From NCBI GenBank assembly GCA_000482145.1, contig AUXH01000068.1, positions 1 to 47,533 of the forward strand: a stretch of 47,533 nucleotides of DNA. Reading direction: 5' to 3'. The first letter of the stretch is position 1, and each line of letters starts with the position of its first letter. This DNA is from Strigomonas culicis (lineage: Eukaryota > Euglenozoa > Kinetoplastea > Trypanosomatida > Trypanosomatidae). This document shows, one piece after another, positions 8,880 through 18,980 of this stretch. The notes below the pieces were generated by a model that did not search any database, had not been told where the DNA came from, and saw only the letters and a program-made list of their open reading frames with translations. The translations under genes were made by a program, and so were the position numbers.

Positions 8880-11800
8880 TCACTTTGTTTTCTTCTCGAC
8901 CCCGTCCTTCGCGCTCTTCGGCTTCTTCTTATCCGTCTTTTTGCTCTTCTTCGGCTGAAGTGCCTTCTTCGCACTGACGTCGCCACCGCCGCTCTCCGCG
9001 GTCGCAGCGGTGGTCCCGCCCAGCGCGCGCCGCCCCTTGCTGCCACGGGTGCCGCCGCGCGAGACGCCGGCCGTGCGCGCGGCGGATGGCTGTGCGAAGT
9101 GCAGCGGCAGCTTGGGCGGCGGCGGCGGCACCCGCGCGCACGTCGCCACCGCCGCGCCGGTGGTGGCAGCGGCCTCCTCAAAGGCAGCGCCCCGCACATA
9201 GTCGCCGCTCACCTGCGAGCACAGCAGAGAGCCCGTCCGCAGCGTGGAGGCGTTGGTAGTGCACGTGAAGTCGCTGCGGCCGGTGCTGCCCGGGAACCAG
9301 ACGACACTCGTCGCCGCGCTGCTGCTGGCGAGAAGGGTGGGGCTCGTGAGGTTCACCGCGTCGGTGCTGCGCGGCGTGCGGCCAATGTCGTGCGATGCGC
9401 CCAGCAGCCGGTCCCGCGTGCTGGTCGCGACAGTGACCGTCATGCCGGTGCCGCTCGCGCGGACGGCCCCACCACCGCCGCCGCCGTTGCCCGCCGCGCC
9501 GGTGTTGCTCAGGAGCCAGGTGGTGTTGGGCGAGAGAGGGAGTGAGTGGCGCCCGGCCGCGTCGGCGTCGCCGCTGACGACGACCGCCTGCCGCCCGGAG
9601 CGCGGCGTCGAGCGCAGGCGGTTCAGCAGGTTGCTGCTGCTGTGGAAGCTGTTGTGCCGGCTGTGCGCCACGTCGAGGTTGCCCAGCGCCAGGTGGAAGG
9701 CGGGCGCCCCCGGCGCCGGGGCGGGCGTCGTGGCCAGTGAGGCCCCCGTCGGCGTCTTGCGGTGAAAGCCCTTCCCCTTCTTGAGCTTCTTCGACCTGCG
9801 CACGGCCTCGTTGATCTTGAGGCCCCACAGGTCCGCGCGGTGGTTCTGGTCGCTGAACACAAAGACGTCCGCGCCGGCGGTGATGTGGAACTTGGCCGCG
9901 CTCTCCACGCGCACGCGGATGGACGGCGCCCACGGCACGACGAGCGCCGGGTCGGGCTGCTCCGGGTCCACGACAAAGAGCCGCGGCGCGTCCGTCAGCA
10001 CGAGCACCATCAGCCCCTCCTCCTCCGTCTGCTCCCCGCGGTCCACCCGCGGGCCGCGCAGCACCGTCACCGGCGAGCAGTACACGACCTTCTCCCCCTC
10101 CGTCAGGTAGTCCGTCAGCTCCTTCGTGTAGTCCGTGTTCGTCGCCGTGATGTTCGTAACGTCGAGGTGGCAGCTCCAGTCCACCGCGGCGAAGAAGGGG
10201 TGCCGCTTTAGCGGCCCGAAGCCGCCGCGCTCATCGGACCCGATGCGCTCCGCCGGCACCGGGTGCAGCAGCTGCCGCACCAGGTCGCGCGCCGCCGCGC
10301 TGACGCCGTCGGAGAAGACGAGGGTGTCCGGCTGAAACTGCTTCACCTGAAGCAGCACGAGGTACGGCGTCGCGGCCTGGAAGGGCGGGTGCCCCTCCAG
10401 CAGCTCGTACAGCACGCAGCCGAGCGACCAGAGGTCGCTGTAGGGGCCCGCCTTGTTGTCGCGCACCACCTCCGGCGCGATGTACGAAGGCGACCCGCCG
10501 AACACGTTCGCGGCCTCGTCCCCGAGGAAACAGCCGTTGCCGAAGTCGCCCAGCTTGAGGTGGAAGTCCCACGTGAGGAGGATGTTGTCCGGCTTCACAT
10601 CGCGGTGCAGCACGATGCTCTCATGCTGCTGCTGAAGCGGCGCGTCGTCGACGGGGCTGCCCCCCTCGTCCATAATAGGCAGGTCGCCGGCCATGGCCTC
10701 CGTGTGCCGCCCGCGCGGCGGCGACGCCGCCCCGTCCAGGCCCATCTCCAGCGACGTGCGGCTCGAGCCGGCGGCCACGTGCCCGGGGCGGGGCGAGGCC
10801 CGCGGGTAGCTGGGCAGCGGCTTCACGTAGAGGTGGCGTCGGCCGTCCCGCAGGTACTCGAGCGCCAGCACCATGTCGGCCAGGAAGCGCGGGGCCATCT
10901 CGCGCGTGTCGGCGACGCCGAACTTGCGGGCGTACTCACTCAGGTTGCCGTTCTCCGCGAGGTCCATCACGAAGTAGAGGTCCTCCGCGTCCTCCGCGAC
11001 GCCGTAGATGTTGACGAGGCAGGGGTGGCGCAGCTGGTGCGCCATGAGCACTTCGTTGCAGAAGGCATTGTAGAAGCACTGCTTCCCGAGGTCGGCCTTG
11101 CGCACGATCTTCACCGCGACGGAGCGGAACGGGATGCTGCCCGTCTCCACCGCCTCCACAAAGGCGGAGGAGGGCACCGCGTCGAGCGGCAGGAAGGTGC
11201 TGCTCTCCAGCGACGGCCGGCGCCGCGCGCTGCTCGCGATGGGCAGCGCCGGCGGCGACACGAAGGAGAAGGGCATCGTCGGGACGGTCCCCGGCGACGC
11301 GCTCCACGAAAAGTCGCTCGTCGAGTCGACGCGGCCGCGCGCGAACGAGGCATTGCTGCCGTCGCCGTGGTGGTCACCGAGGCTGCGCAGCGTATCGTCG
11401 TCGAGCTGGCTGCCGGTGCCCTGTAGCGCGTCCTCCCGGTGCGCGTCGCCGTCGAGCGAGAGCCGCAGCGCCGCCGCCGCGGGCGGCGGCGCCGCGCTGC
11501 CGCCGTCCTGCGACGCTCCGAGCCCCGCCTCGTCCGGCGAGCGCAGGCCCTGTCGGTAGAGCGCGCTGTGGAGGGCGAGGTGCGGCACGGTCACGATGGT
11601 GTCCGGCGGCGTCTCCACCGCCGCATCGTCGGGCGCCTCCGGTGTCGCTGTCGCGGCATCGGACGACAGCAGCGGGCCGAGGCCGGACTGCCGCGACGGC
11701 CGGCGGGTGATGCTGTGCTCCGCCGCGTGCGCGTGGCGGTGGCCGCTGCTGCCGCTGCTGACGCGGTGGTCGGACCAGCTGTTCAGAAGCGGCGCGCTCG

Positions 11801-13529
11801 CCCCCGCCGCCTCGTCCGCCGCCGCCGCGGGGTGGAGCTGCCGCGGCGTGCTGTGCGCCGAGATGCAGACGATGGAGGGGCTATCACAGCGCTGCTCGCG
11901 GTAACGGCTGACGTGGGTGGCAGTCGGCGAGGCGCGCGGGGAGGATGTGCGGCGCGGCGGCAGTGGCCCCGCGGGGGAGGCCGCCGCGGTCGTCCGACCC
12001 GCGCGCGGATCGCCGGAGAGGCTCAGGTCTTGCTTCTCGTCCGCAACGGGGTCCCCCGTCGCGGTGAGCTCCACCGTCTGTAGCAGCTCCTCCGGCTCCG
12101 GTAGGTGTGGGCCCGCCTCCTGGAAGAAGTCCATGGTCGAGCTGAAGACGCGGCTGACGTGGGCGCTCCCGCCCTTGTTGTAGAAGCTCGCGGTCCGCGC
12201 GCTGTAGGGCTGCTGGTGCACCGGCAGCTGCGTCGCGTTGGCCAGGTTCATGGAGGAGACGCTGTGGACGCTGCGGAGGCTGCGGAGGCTGCGCGCGCTG
12301 CGGAGGCGCTGGACGACGTGCGACAGGTCGACCTCTAGGCTCTCCACCATCGGCGTCTCGAACGGCGCGGTGACGCCGGGCGGGTACAGCTCGCCCTGCA
12401 CCACCTCCCCGAAGGCGCCCTTGCCGAGCCGCTGCTTCTGCTCGCGGCTGATCTTGAAGCGGTCGCGCGACAGGTACAGCGTCTCGGGGAAGTCGGGGAA
12501 CATGTTCATGAGCGCGCCGCCGTGAGGGAGGGACGGGGGGTGCCGCGCCGACCGCAGGCTGCGCGTCGAGCGCGCGCGCGGGAGCTCCGCGGCCTCGGCG
12601 CCGCCGCCCAACAAGCCGCCCGCGCCGCGCAGCGGCGGCACCACGGGGACGCCGCCCGGCCCCGCGCTGGGCGGGCTGCTGGCCTGCACGCCGACGGAGC
12701 CGAGGCTCGCGTTGAGCGACGCCGGGCCGCCGCTGCCCATGCGCGCCGCGCGGCGCGCCGCGTAGCTGCCCGCCTTGAGCCGCCGCTCCTGCTCCGTGAC
12801 GGCGACGCTCTGGCAGCGGCCCGGCGCCTCCGGCGCGCCGTCGTCCTGGTGGCTCGCGTTGTCCTGGTTCGCCTGGGAGGAGGTGCGCGCGTGGTCGAGG
12901 TGGGACCCGATCCGCTCCAGGTTCTGGGTCGAGGCGAGGATGGAGACGAGCGCGGACGGGCCACTCGGCGGCGCCTTGGCCGCCGCGTCGCCGCGCAGGG
13001 TGGAGGAGGCCATGCGCATCGTCGTCGACATCTGCCCCGGCGGCGGCGACGACAGACTCGGCGCGGTCGGCGAGCCCTCCTCCTCCGGTGACGACCGCAG
13101 CTGCGAGTGGGGGTGGGACGGGAAGGACCCGAGGCCGTGCGGGTCCTGCGACACGGGCGAGAAGGTGCTCAGCTCCGGCAGCTCGTCGCGCGCGGCGGCG
13201 TCGACGTGGTGGGGGTAGTGCAGCGGCGACGTCAGCGGCGAGCTCGCCGAGTCCGCGACGCGGTCCAGGACGATGACCGTGACGGGCAGCGGCCGCCGGC
13301 GCGGCAGCGGCGCGCCCGGCTCCGGCGCCTCGCACGACGGCGTGTCAATGCTCTCCGGGGAGGAGAGGAGGCTGTACCGCGCGGCCTCGTCGGGCGCCGG
13401 CGTGTGGAGCGCAGCGCTGCCGCCCCTGCCGCCGGGCACCGCGGTGCGCTCGCTGTGGAGGCGGGAGGCGCTCCGCGTGCGGCGCTGCGAGCCGTCGTCC
13501 AGAGGTGTATTCTGCGGATCAACAGACAT
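8880..13529 (-). CDS. PDK1-like AGC serine/threonine kinase with PH-like domain
   Basis: 1549-residue protein. The start at 13529 (MSVDPQNTP) was chosen because the longer frame runs into AT-rich leader. Kinase signatures are the Gly loop LGKGAFGEV (~370), the beta-3 Lys in VAVKIV (~806), HRDVKPDN (~976), DFG (~996), YIAPEVV (~1020), SDLWSLGCVLYELL and GPLKRHPFF. A PH-like block (~1140-1243) runs from LTDYLTEGEK through VLTDAPRLFVVDP to ADLWGLKINEA. Order and wording match 3-phosphoinositide-dependent kinase 1, which phosphorylates the activation loop of other AGC kinases. Oddities are a 370-residue Ser/Pro/Ala-rich N-terminus, ~430 residues inserted between the Gly loop and the catalytic Lys, ~80 inserted before HRD, repeated R-S-L-R-S motifs near 323 and 416, and a Lys-rich tail. 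All catalytic residues looked for are present. The length is about three times that of human PDK1. Confidence 0.88.
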   Translation of the reverse strand: MSVDPQNTPLDDGSQRRTRSASRLHSERTAVPGGRGGSAALHTPAPDEAARYSLLSSPESIDTPSCEAPEPGAPLPRRRPLPVTVIVLDRVADSASSPLTSPLHYPHHVDAAARDELPELSTFSPVSQDPHGLGSFPSHPHSQLRSSPEEEGSPTAPSLSSPPPGQMSTTMRMASSTLRGDAAAKAPPSGPSALVSILASTQNLERIGSHLDHARTSSQANQDNASHQDDGAPEAPGRCQSVAVTEQERRLKAGSYAARRAARMGSGGPASLNASLGSVGVQASSPPSAGPGGVPVVPPLRGAGGLLGGGAEAAELPRARSTRSLRSARHPPSLPHGGALMNMFPDFPETLYLSRDRFKISREQKQRLGKGAFGEVVQGELYPPGVTAPFETPMVESLEVDLSHVVQRLRSARSLRSLRSVHSVSSMNLANATQLPVHQQPYSARTASFYNKGGSAHVSRVFSSTMDFFQEAGPHLPEPEELLQTVELTATGDPVADEKQDLSLSGDPRAGRTTAAASPAGPLPPRRTSSPRASPTATHVSRYREQRCDSPSIVCISAHSTPRQLHPAAAADEAAGASAPLLNSWSDHRVSSGSSGHRHAHAAEHSITRRPSRQSGLGPLLSSDAATATPEAPDDAAVETPPDTIVTVPHLALHSALYRQGLRSPDEAGLGASQDGGSAAPPPAAAALRLSLDGDAHREDALQGTGSQLDDDTLRSLGDHHGDGSNASFARGRVDSTSDFSWSASPGTVPTMPFSFVSPPALPIASSARRRPSLESSTFLPLDAVPSSAFVEAVETGSIPFRSVAVKIVRKADLGKQCFYNAFCNEVLMAHQLRHPCLVNIYGVAEDAEDLYFVMDLAENGNLSEYARKFGVADTREMAPRFLADMVLALEYLRDGRRHLYVKPLPSYPRASPRPGHVAAGSSRTSLEMGLDGAASPPRGRHTEAMAGDLPIMDEGGSPVDDAPLQQQHESIVLHRDVKPDNILLTWDFHLKLGDFGNGCFLGDEAANVFGGSPSYIAPEVVRDNKAGPYSDLWSLGCVLYELLEGHPPFQAATPYLVLLQVKQFQPDTLVFSDGVSAAARDLVRQLLHPVPAERIGSDERGGFGPLKRHPFFAAVDWSCHLDVTNITATNTDYTKELTDYLTEGEKVVYCSPVTVLRGPRVDRGEQTEEEGLMVLVLTDAPRLFVVDPEQPDPALVVPWAPSIRVRVESAAKFHITAGADVFVFSDQNHRADLWGLKINEAVRRSKKLKKGKGFHRKTPTGASLATTPAPAPGAPAFHLALGNLDVAHSRHNSFHSSSNLLNRLRSTPRSGRQAVVVSGDADAAGRHSLPLSPNTTWLLSNTGAAGNGGGGGGAVRASGTGMTVTVATSTRDRLLGASHDIGRTPRSTDAVNLTSPTLLASSSAATSVVWFPGSTGRSDFTCTTNASTLRTGSLLCSQVSGDYVRGAAFEEAAATTGAAVATCARVPPPPPKLPLHFAQPSAARTAGVSRGGTRGSKGRRALGGTTAATAESGGGDVSAKKALQPKKSKKTDKKKPKSAKDGVEKKTK

Positions 13530-15563
13530 GTGAAAATAGACGCTATAGAAAGGGAAAAAAGAAAACGACACAATGAAGTAAGAAAAAAATCAAAGTACGA
13601 AGACAAAAGAAAACGCCCTCGTCCTATGATTGTTGTTTTCCTTTTTTTTTCTTCCGTTCGACTACTTACTCTTTCCCTCCCTCTCTATATATCTCTATGT
13701 GTATGTGTGTGTTTTCAGTTGCACTGGTGGCAGACAAGTGTGGCACAGGACTGTCCTCCTCAGGCCGAAAAGGCAACAAGGCACACAGAGACTTCAAAGA
13801 ATGAAAAGCAAAACTAATAATACTATATATTTATATGTATATAGAAAAGAAAAGAACTGCAGAAACAAGAGGAGAAAAGCAACAGAGTGGTTACAATTAC
13901 GCATCATAGAAACCATGTCCGCGTGCAGCAGTACTTCAACGCGTGTTAAACCATGCGTCATCCACGGGCTTCGGTTGCCCGTTTTTTGTTTTATATTTCT
14001 CCAGAAGGTTTATAGAAAAAAAAAAAGAACAAAAGAAAAATGAAGATATAAACACCTTTTAGTAACGAAAAAAAAAACAAGAAAAGGAAAAAAAAAAGAA
14101 ATAAAAGTTATCTTTTTGTGGTATTCATGCTTATCTACCTTTAAAGAATTCTTTTGAGTTTTGAGTAGTTTAGTATTCCCTGTGCTTGCATAAAAAAAAA
14201 CTCCTTTTTCTTTCATTCTGTAGTTGTATAAAAAAAAAACTTTTTTTCGTTTTTTATTCTCTTGTTCATCATTTGTGATGCAAATTAAAATGATGAAAGA
14301 GAGATTTAAAAAAAAGTGTTTCTTTTCTTTTTTTTGTGAGTTCTGAATGCGCTTTCTTTTTTTTTTGCCGTTTTAAATGCTAAATGAACGGCGTAACGCG
14401 ACTGCAGAGCACGAAAAAAAAGAGGGAACCATGAAATAAAAAAATGTTTTTCTGTTTATGGACAATGAAAGCAACATATTGCATCAATGTGCTATTTAAG
14501 TTAAAGAAAAAAGCGGCAAAAACTAAGAACTTTTTTTTTTTCGATGGACCGCTGATAAAAATAAAAAACACACCGTAAGCTACAAAAAGAAAACCAAAAG
14601 AAAAGAAAAGAAAAGAAATAAAAATTAGGAGTAAATAAAATAAAAGAATCATCTTCAAGCAAATAAATATCGTTCTGTGCGATACTTTTTTCGTTCTTCT
14701 TTTTCTTCATTTCCTTCTCTTTCTTCCCTCTTCAGTCATAATGCTGCTTGGTACCTTTGCTGCTGCTGTCAAAAGAACAGAGAAGAAAATCTTCCTTTGG
14801 ACAAAAAAAAACAGCGGTGAAAAATAAACTATCTTTTTTGTCAAATGAAGCTCGCGAAGAGTAGAGAGTAAAAAAAAAAAGAAGGAAAAAAAAGAGTTCA
14901 AAAATAATGTATACAAAAAGAAAAGCTGAGAACTCGTTAGCTCAATAATAACAATAAAAAAATACATGCATACAAATACACACACATATATATATATATG
15001 CGCTCACGCTCACACTCGTCTACTCAACTGCGACCAAAAGAAGAAGAAAAAAAGTATAATTCTTCATTTATTTGCTTTTTAAAACTATTTTTAGATGATC
15101 CTATTTTGTTTTTCCTTCCACAACACCTGATATTATGTATGTGTCGTTTTATGTATATATTCATGTATTCGAATTGGGAGACAAACAAGCCCGTGAAGTA
15201 TAACCAATAGGCGACCTAACCCACATGGTACATCTTTGAAGGACGTGGTAGGTCCTCTTTCCTTTTACGCTTTTTTTTTCTTTTTACTTTTCCTCTTATT
15301 ATTATTGTTTTTATCTATTGCTATGAGGCGCCTCTCTACACGCTGTCGGCGAGCAGAGAGATGCACAGAAAGGAAACGGAAAGTAAAAAGAGAAAAGGAA
15401 AAGGGAAAGAAGAAAGAAGAAGACGAAAGGAAAAGGGAGAGAAAAGAAAAGCTAGCTGCAGCCGCCATGTTCCCCATGGCCGTACCGCACCCGCTCCGTC
15501 ACCTTTTCTGTTTCTCTCTCCCTCGCCTACCGCCTCGTCTTCGCTTGTGTTATACACACGGCG
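13530..15563. other. 2.0-kb AT-rich intergenic region
   Basis: Spans the kinase 5' leader and a long presumed 3' UTR of the polyQ gene to the right. It is mostly A/T homopolymers and AT repeats (e.g. 14988-15000). A GC-richer island at about 13915-13982 stands out and contains a hairpin. No credible open frame on either strand. Confidence 0.8.
13964..13982. other. GC-rich hairpin followed by T run
   Basis: Perfect 6-bp stem ACGGGC/GCCCGT with loop TTCGGTT, followed on the plus strand by six T. It sits in a ~70-base GC-rich island within AT-rich spacer. It could be a UTR element or part of a small RNA; no family recognised. Confidence 0.3.
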
Positions 15564-15919
15564 TTAGGCCTCCACCGCAATCGGAATCCACCCGGAGGCC
15601 ACGGAGCCCATCCAGCACATGGGGGACGCCGCCGGCCCCAGCGCGGGCGCGGCGCTGCTGACAGACCACGTTGCCTGCGCGGCCGCCGTGCCTCTGGACG
15701 GGCCGGCCGCGTGCGGCTGCTGGCCGCGGCGCCACGGCGCCTCCGGCAGCAGGCACTTCTCCAGCTCCACCGTGGACGCAAACGAGGGCGTCACGAGATC
15801 CGGTGCGCCAGCGAAGCCTGGAAAGCCCGTGGGGAAACAGGGCTGCTGCGGGGGCTGGTACGGCGGCGGCGGCGGCGGGGGCTGGTACGACTGCTGGAAG
15901 GCGGCCTGGAGTGGCGACA

Positions 15920-15955
<36 letters not shown>

Positions 15956-17210
15956 GCTGGAGCTGCTGGAGGAGCTGCAGCATCTGCTGCATGACGAGGA
16001 GCGACGACTGCTGCTGGCACTGCTCCTGCTGCTGGAGCTGCTGTTGCTGCAGTAGCTGCTGCTGGAGCTGCTGCTGCTGTTGCTGCAGCAGCAGCAGCTG
16101 CCGCGCCTCCTGCTGCTGGAGGAACATCACACTGCCGCCGTTGTTATTATTATTAGTAGTATTGTTCGGCACGGCATGTACGAACAGCTGGTTATTCGGC
16201 ACGGCGCCGCCACTGGAAGGAGGGCTCACCGCACTGTTGTAGTTGATGAGGCTACTGGACCCGCTGCTGCCGCTGTACAGGCCGTTCGGCGCGCCGGCGG
16301 CCGCCTGCTGCGGCACCATGGGGGGCGACTCGTACGAGAAGGCGGGCGAGAAGTGCGAGAAGGGGACGGTCGTGGGCGGGCCGTTGGCCGCCGACGACGG
16401 CGGTGGCAGCTGCAGCGGCAGCTGCCAGTTCGGCACCGGCATCGAGACGTACGGGGCCTGCATCGGCGTGGGGACGGTGGGGTTGCCCAGCATGCGCGGG
16501 TGGCTGCCGCCCTGGCGCGCCTGCCCCGCGTAGGGCTGCGGCGGCCGGCTCTTCGCATTGCTCCTGCTGCTGCCGGTGCTGCGCTGCGACAGGCTCCGGT
16601 CGCCGTAGCCGTAGGCGATGCTGCGCTCGTTCCGCGCGGAGCCGCTGTCCATGAGGCTGGGCGCGGCCGAGGTGGTCCCGGCGGTGGCGCCGGCGGAGCG
16701 CAGCGACGGCACCTTCTTGTGTATGCGCTCGCCGGGCCGCTGCCCGCGCTTGTCGCGGCCGTCCGAGTCGTCGGAGGACGACTGCTGCGCCGGGAACATC
16801 CACGCGCGCGGCACGCCGTTGTCGTCCTCGCAGGGAACCGGTATGCCGCCCATCTCGACGCCGCCGGCGCACCGGCGGACCCCCGCGCAGGACTGCTCCC
16901 CGTCCTTGAAGCGCGGCTTCTCGTCCGAGCTGCTCGTCGCGAAGGCGTCCTCGATAAGCGTGTCGTCCTCGCTGTTGTAGCCGGTGTCGTCCCGGTCCCG
17001 CGGCTCGCGCGGCGACAGCGCGCCCTTCTGTCGCTTCCTCTGCTGCGTGTTGCGGTGGTGGCTGCTGCCGCTGCTACGGCTGTTCGACGTGGTGCCGCTG
17101 CTGTGCTTGCTAGTGGACTGCACCGCCGGGGTCGGGAGGCTGGCGGCGGACTGCTTGCCCTCCTGCTCGCTGCCCGAGTGGGTGGACGGGGTAGTGAAGG
17201 GAGAGGACAT
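15564..17210 (-). CDS. PolyQ low-complexity protein, function unknown
   Basis: 548 residues starting MSSPFTTPSTHSG. The start at 17210 excludes an AT-rich upstream extension. The N-terminal half is hydrophilic, Ser/Arg/Asp-rich and probably disordered (runs such as SSNSRSSGSS-like segments and 'GYNSEDDTL'). The middle is Pro/Asn/Ser-rich. From about residue 365 there is a long Gln/Leu region with several Q runs, including one of 11 CAG-encoded Gln, then a Pro/Tyr-rich QSYQPPPPPPPYQPPQQP segment. The last ~80 residues have a possibly ordered motif, ELEKCLLPEAPWRRG. No RNA-binding or catalytic domain seen. The composition is prion-like, which in trypanosomatids is common among RNP-granule and mRNA-regulatory proteins, but that role is inference only. 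Neighbours give no specific hint. Confidence 0.75.
15921..15953 (-). repeat. (CAG)11 coding repeat
   Basis: Eleven uninterrupted CTG on the plus strand, read as CAG (Gln) in the polyQ gene. A length-polymorphic tract would be expected. Confidence 0.9.
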
Positions 17211-17898
17211 ATTGAATACTGAATATATATGTATATATAGTGAATGATATGTGTATAGCAAAGAGAAACGAATGTATTTATCAATGTGTATGCGGAAATA
17301 TCAGAACAATGGAAATCAAAATTAAGATGATCGATGAGAAACAAATACTTTATGAATCTGTATATATTTGGGTTCTTGTGTCGATAATCTTAACGAAGAA
17401 AAAAAAAAACAGAAGGAAAAGGTCAAAAAGAAAAGAATTATTTTTTATATAAAAAGAGGAAAAACTAAAAATCGATGAAAAGAAAAAAGAACAAAGTAAT
17501 TGAATAAAAAAAAAATAAACAGCAAGTTTAGTCGTTGAATGGTTTGGGGGTAGACCGAAAACTTAATGCTTTTTCTGACGAAGAGATGAAAGGAGGGAGA
17601 GAGGAAGAAACGGAAGACAATAACACGAATGGCACGGTGCAGCACATCCAACCCGTGGCAATGCAGTCACAATACAAAAGAAAAACGGGGGACACACACA
17701 AAAAAAAAGATATGTTCCTTTTCTAGCGTTAGAATTTATGTTTGTCCTACTTCACTGTAATAAAACCGCTACGCGTCTGTCACCATGAACACCGCCATGA
17801 CGCACGCGGCACATGCACCGAAGCGCACGCCTTCCCCTGCCCCACCGGCCGCCTCCACCACCACCAAACAAACAAAAAAAAACAGACGGTGTCCGCCC
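17211..17898. other. 0.7-kb intergenic region
   Basis: AT-rich leader of the polyQ gene and 3' UTR of the mL43 gene. The sequence CTTAATGCTTTTT at 17562-17574 also occurs at 2878-2891, probably by chance. No gene seen. Confidence 0.75.
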
Positions 17899-18684
17899 TT
17901 ACTGGGGCGGACGCAGCTGCTCCTTGCGGCGGCGCCACCAGTCCTCCTCGTACTTGGCCTCGCGCCGGCGCAGCTCGTCCACGGCGTCCTGTCCCATCAG
18001 CGAGTGGTTGGGCACGGAGAAGAGGCTGTACTCGTGTAGGTGCGGCGGCGCCGGCGGCGGGGCCCCGCGCAGCCGCTCGCGCTTGAGGTGCGCCAGGTTG
18101 TGCTCCAGGTCGGTCTGCATGCGCGGCAGCACGTAGTCGCGCCACCGCTGCTGCACGACCGCCGTGCCGGCGTCGGGGATGTCCGTGTAGCGCCGCACCT
18201 GGTCCGCGATGCTCTCCTCCTCCGCCTTCATCTGCGCGCCGTACTGGCCGACGTAGTAGTCCCACTCCTGCTCCGTCAGCCGGCGGTCCCACGCCGCGGC
18301 CGGCGTGCGGCGGCGCGGGCGCTCGCAGCCCCACAGCCACGGGTTCCATGGCCCCTGCACGCTGCGCCGCGTCGCGTGGGCGTGCGTCGCGCCGAACGGC
18401 TCGTTGCTGTCGTTCGCCTCGTTCACGAGGCGGTGGAAGCGGGCGTTGATCCCCATAGAGCTAAGATGCTTGATGTTGAGCGCCTTCTCGCTCCCGTCGC
18501 GGTAGACGCCGGTGATGGACGTCTCGGGCCAGAAGCGCGGCCGGATGTCGATCACGACGCTCGGGTACTGCCGTTTGAAGGCGGGGAGGTGGGTCGCAAA
18601 GAACTGCCGGGTCGCCGGGTTGCCGTGACTCGGGCTGTACGAGATGATGATCTTCTTGAGGCACAGCTCGCCATTGCGGCTCAT
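17899..18684 (-). CDS. Mitochondrial large-subunit ribosomal protein mL43-like (L51/S25/CI-B8 domain)
   Basis: 261 residues from the ATG at 18684 (MSRNGELCLKK). The first ~75 residues fit the thioredoxin-like L51/S25/CI-B8 fold found in mL43, mS25 and complex I subunit B8: a strand KKIIISYS, then NPATRQFFATHLPAFKRQYP, then VVIDIRPRFWPET. The domain sits at the extreme N-terminus, as usual for mL43. The long C-terminal extension is rich in Trp, Arg and charged helices (EEDWWRRRKEQLRP at the end), which is typical of enlarged trypanosomatid mitoribosome proteins. It is expected in the mitochondrial large ribosomal subunit. Nearby genes (COX VIII-like, twin CX9C, bL36m) are also mitochondrial. 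The complex I B8 subunit is the main alternative. Confidence 0.72.
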   Translation of the reverse strand: MSRNGELCLKKIIISYSPSHGNPATRQFFATHLPAFKRQYPSVVIDIRPRFWPETSITGVYRDGSEKALNIKHLSSMGINARFHRLVNEANDSNEPFGATHAHATRRSVQGPWNPWLWGCERPRRRTPAAAWDRRLTEQEWDYYVGQYGAQMKAEEESIADQVRRYTDIPDAGTAVVQQRWRDYVLPRMQTDLEHNLAHLKRERLRGAPPPAPPHLHEYSLFSVPNHSLMGQDAVDELRRREAKYEEDWWRRRKEQLRPPQ

Positions 18685-18980
18685 GGCGCCCGATGCACAC
18701 GTGTATGGGTCTAAACAGGCTTCTCTCTGCCACAGTGGACAAAAAAAAGAAAACTTGAAACACGATACAACACAAATGCTGCTTGTGAATGGAAGGTGGG
18801 AGAAGAGAGGGAGGAGGAGCGGATGCACATTGAAAACAGAACACAAGAGGGTGATACACAAGGCGGATGCCGAGCGGTGTCACGAAGTGTAAACGTAGAA
18901 GCATATGTTTGTGATCGGCGCCCCATGGCGCCGCTACAACGGCAGGCAACAAGCGCAGCAGCCGTGGCGGCCGCGGCGTC

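Noticed and set aside
16080..17222. 380-codon plus-strand open frame
   Set aside because: Antisense of the polyQ gene with Arg/Val/Ala composition; no recognisable features.
2878..17574. Shared 13-mer CTTAATGCTTTTT at 2878 and 17562 as a dispersed repeat
   Set aside because: Too short and T-rich; flanks are unrelated, so chance is sufficient.
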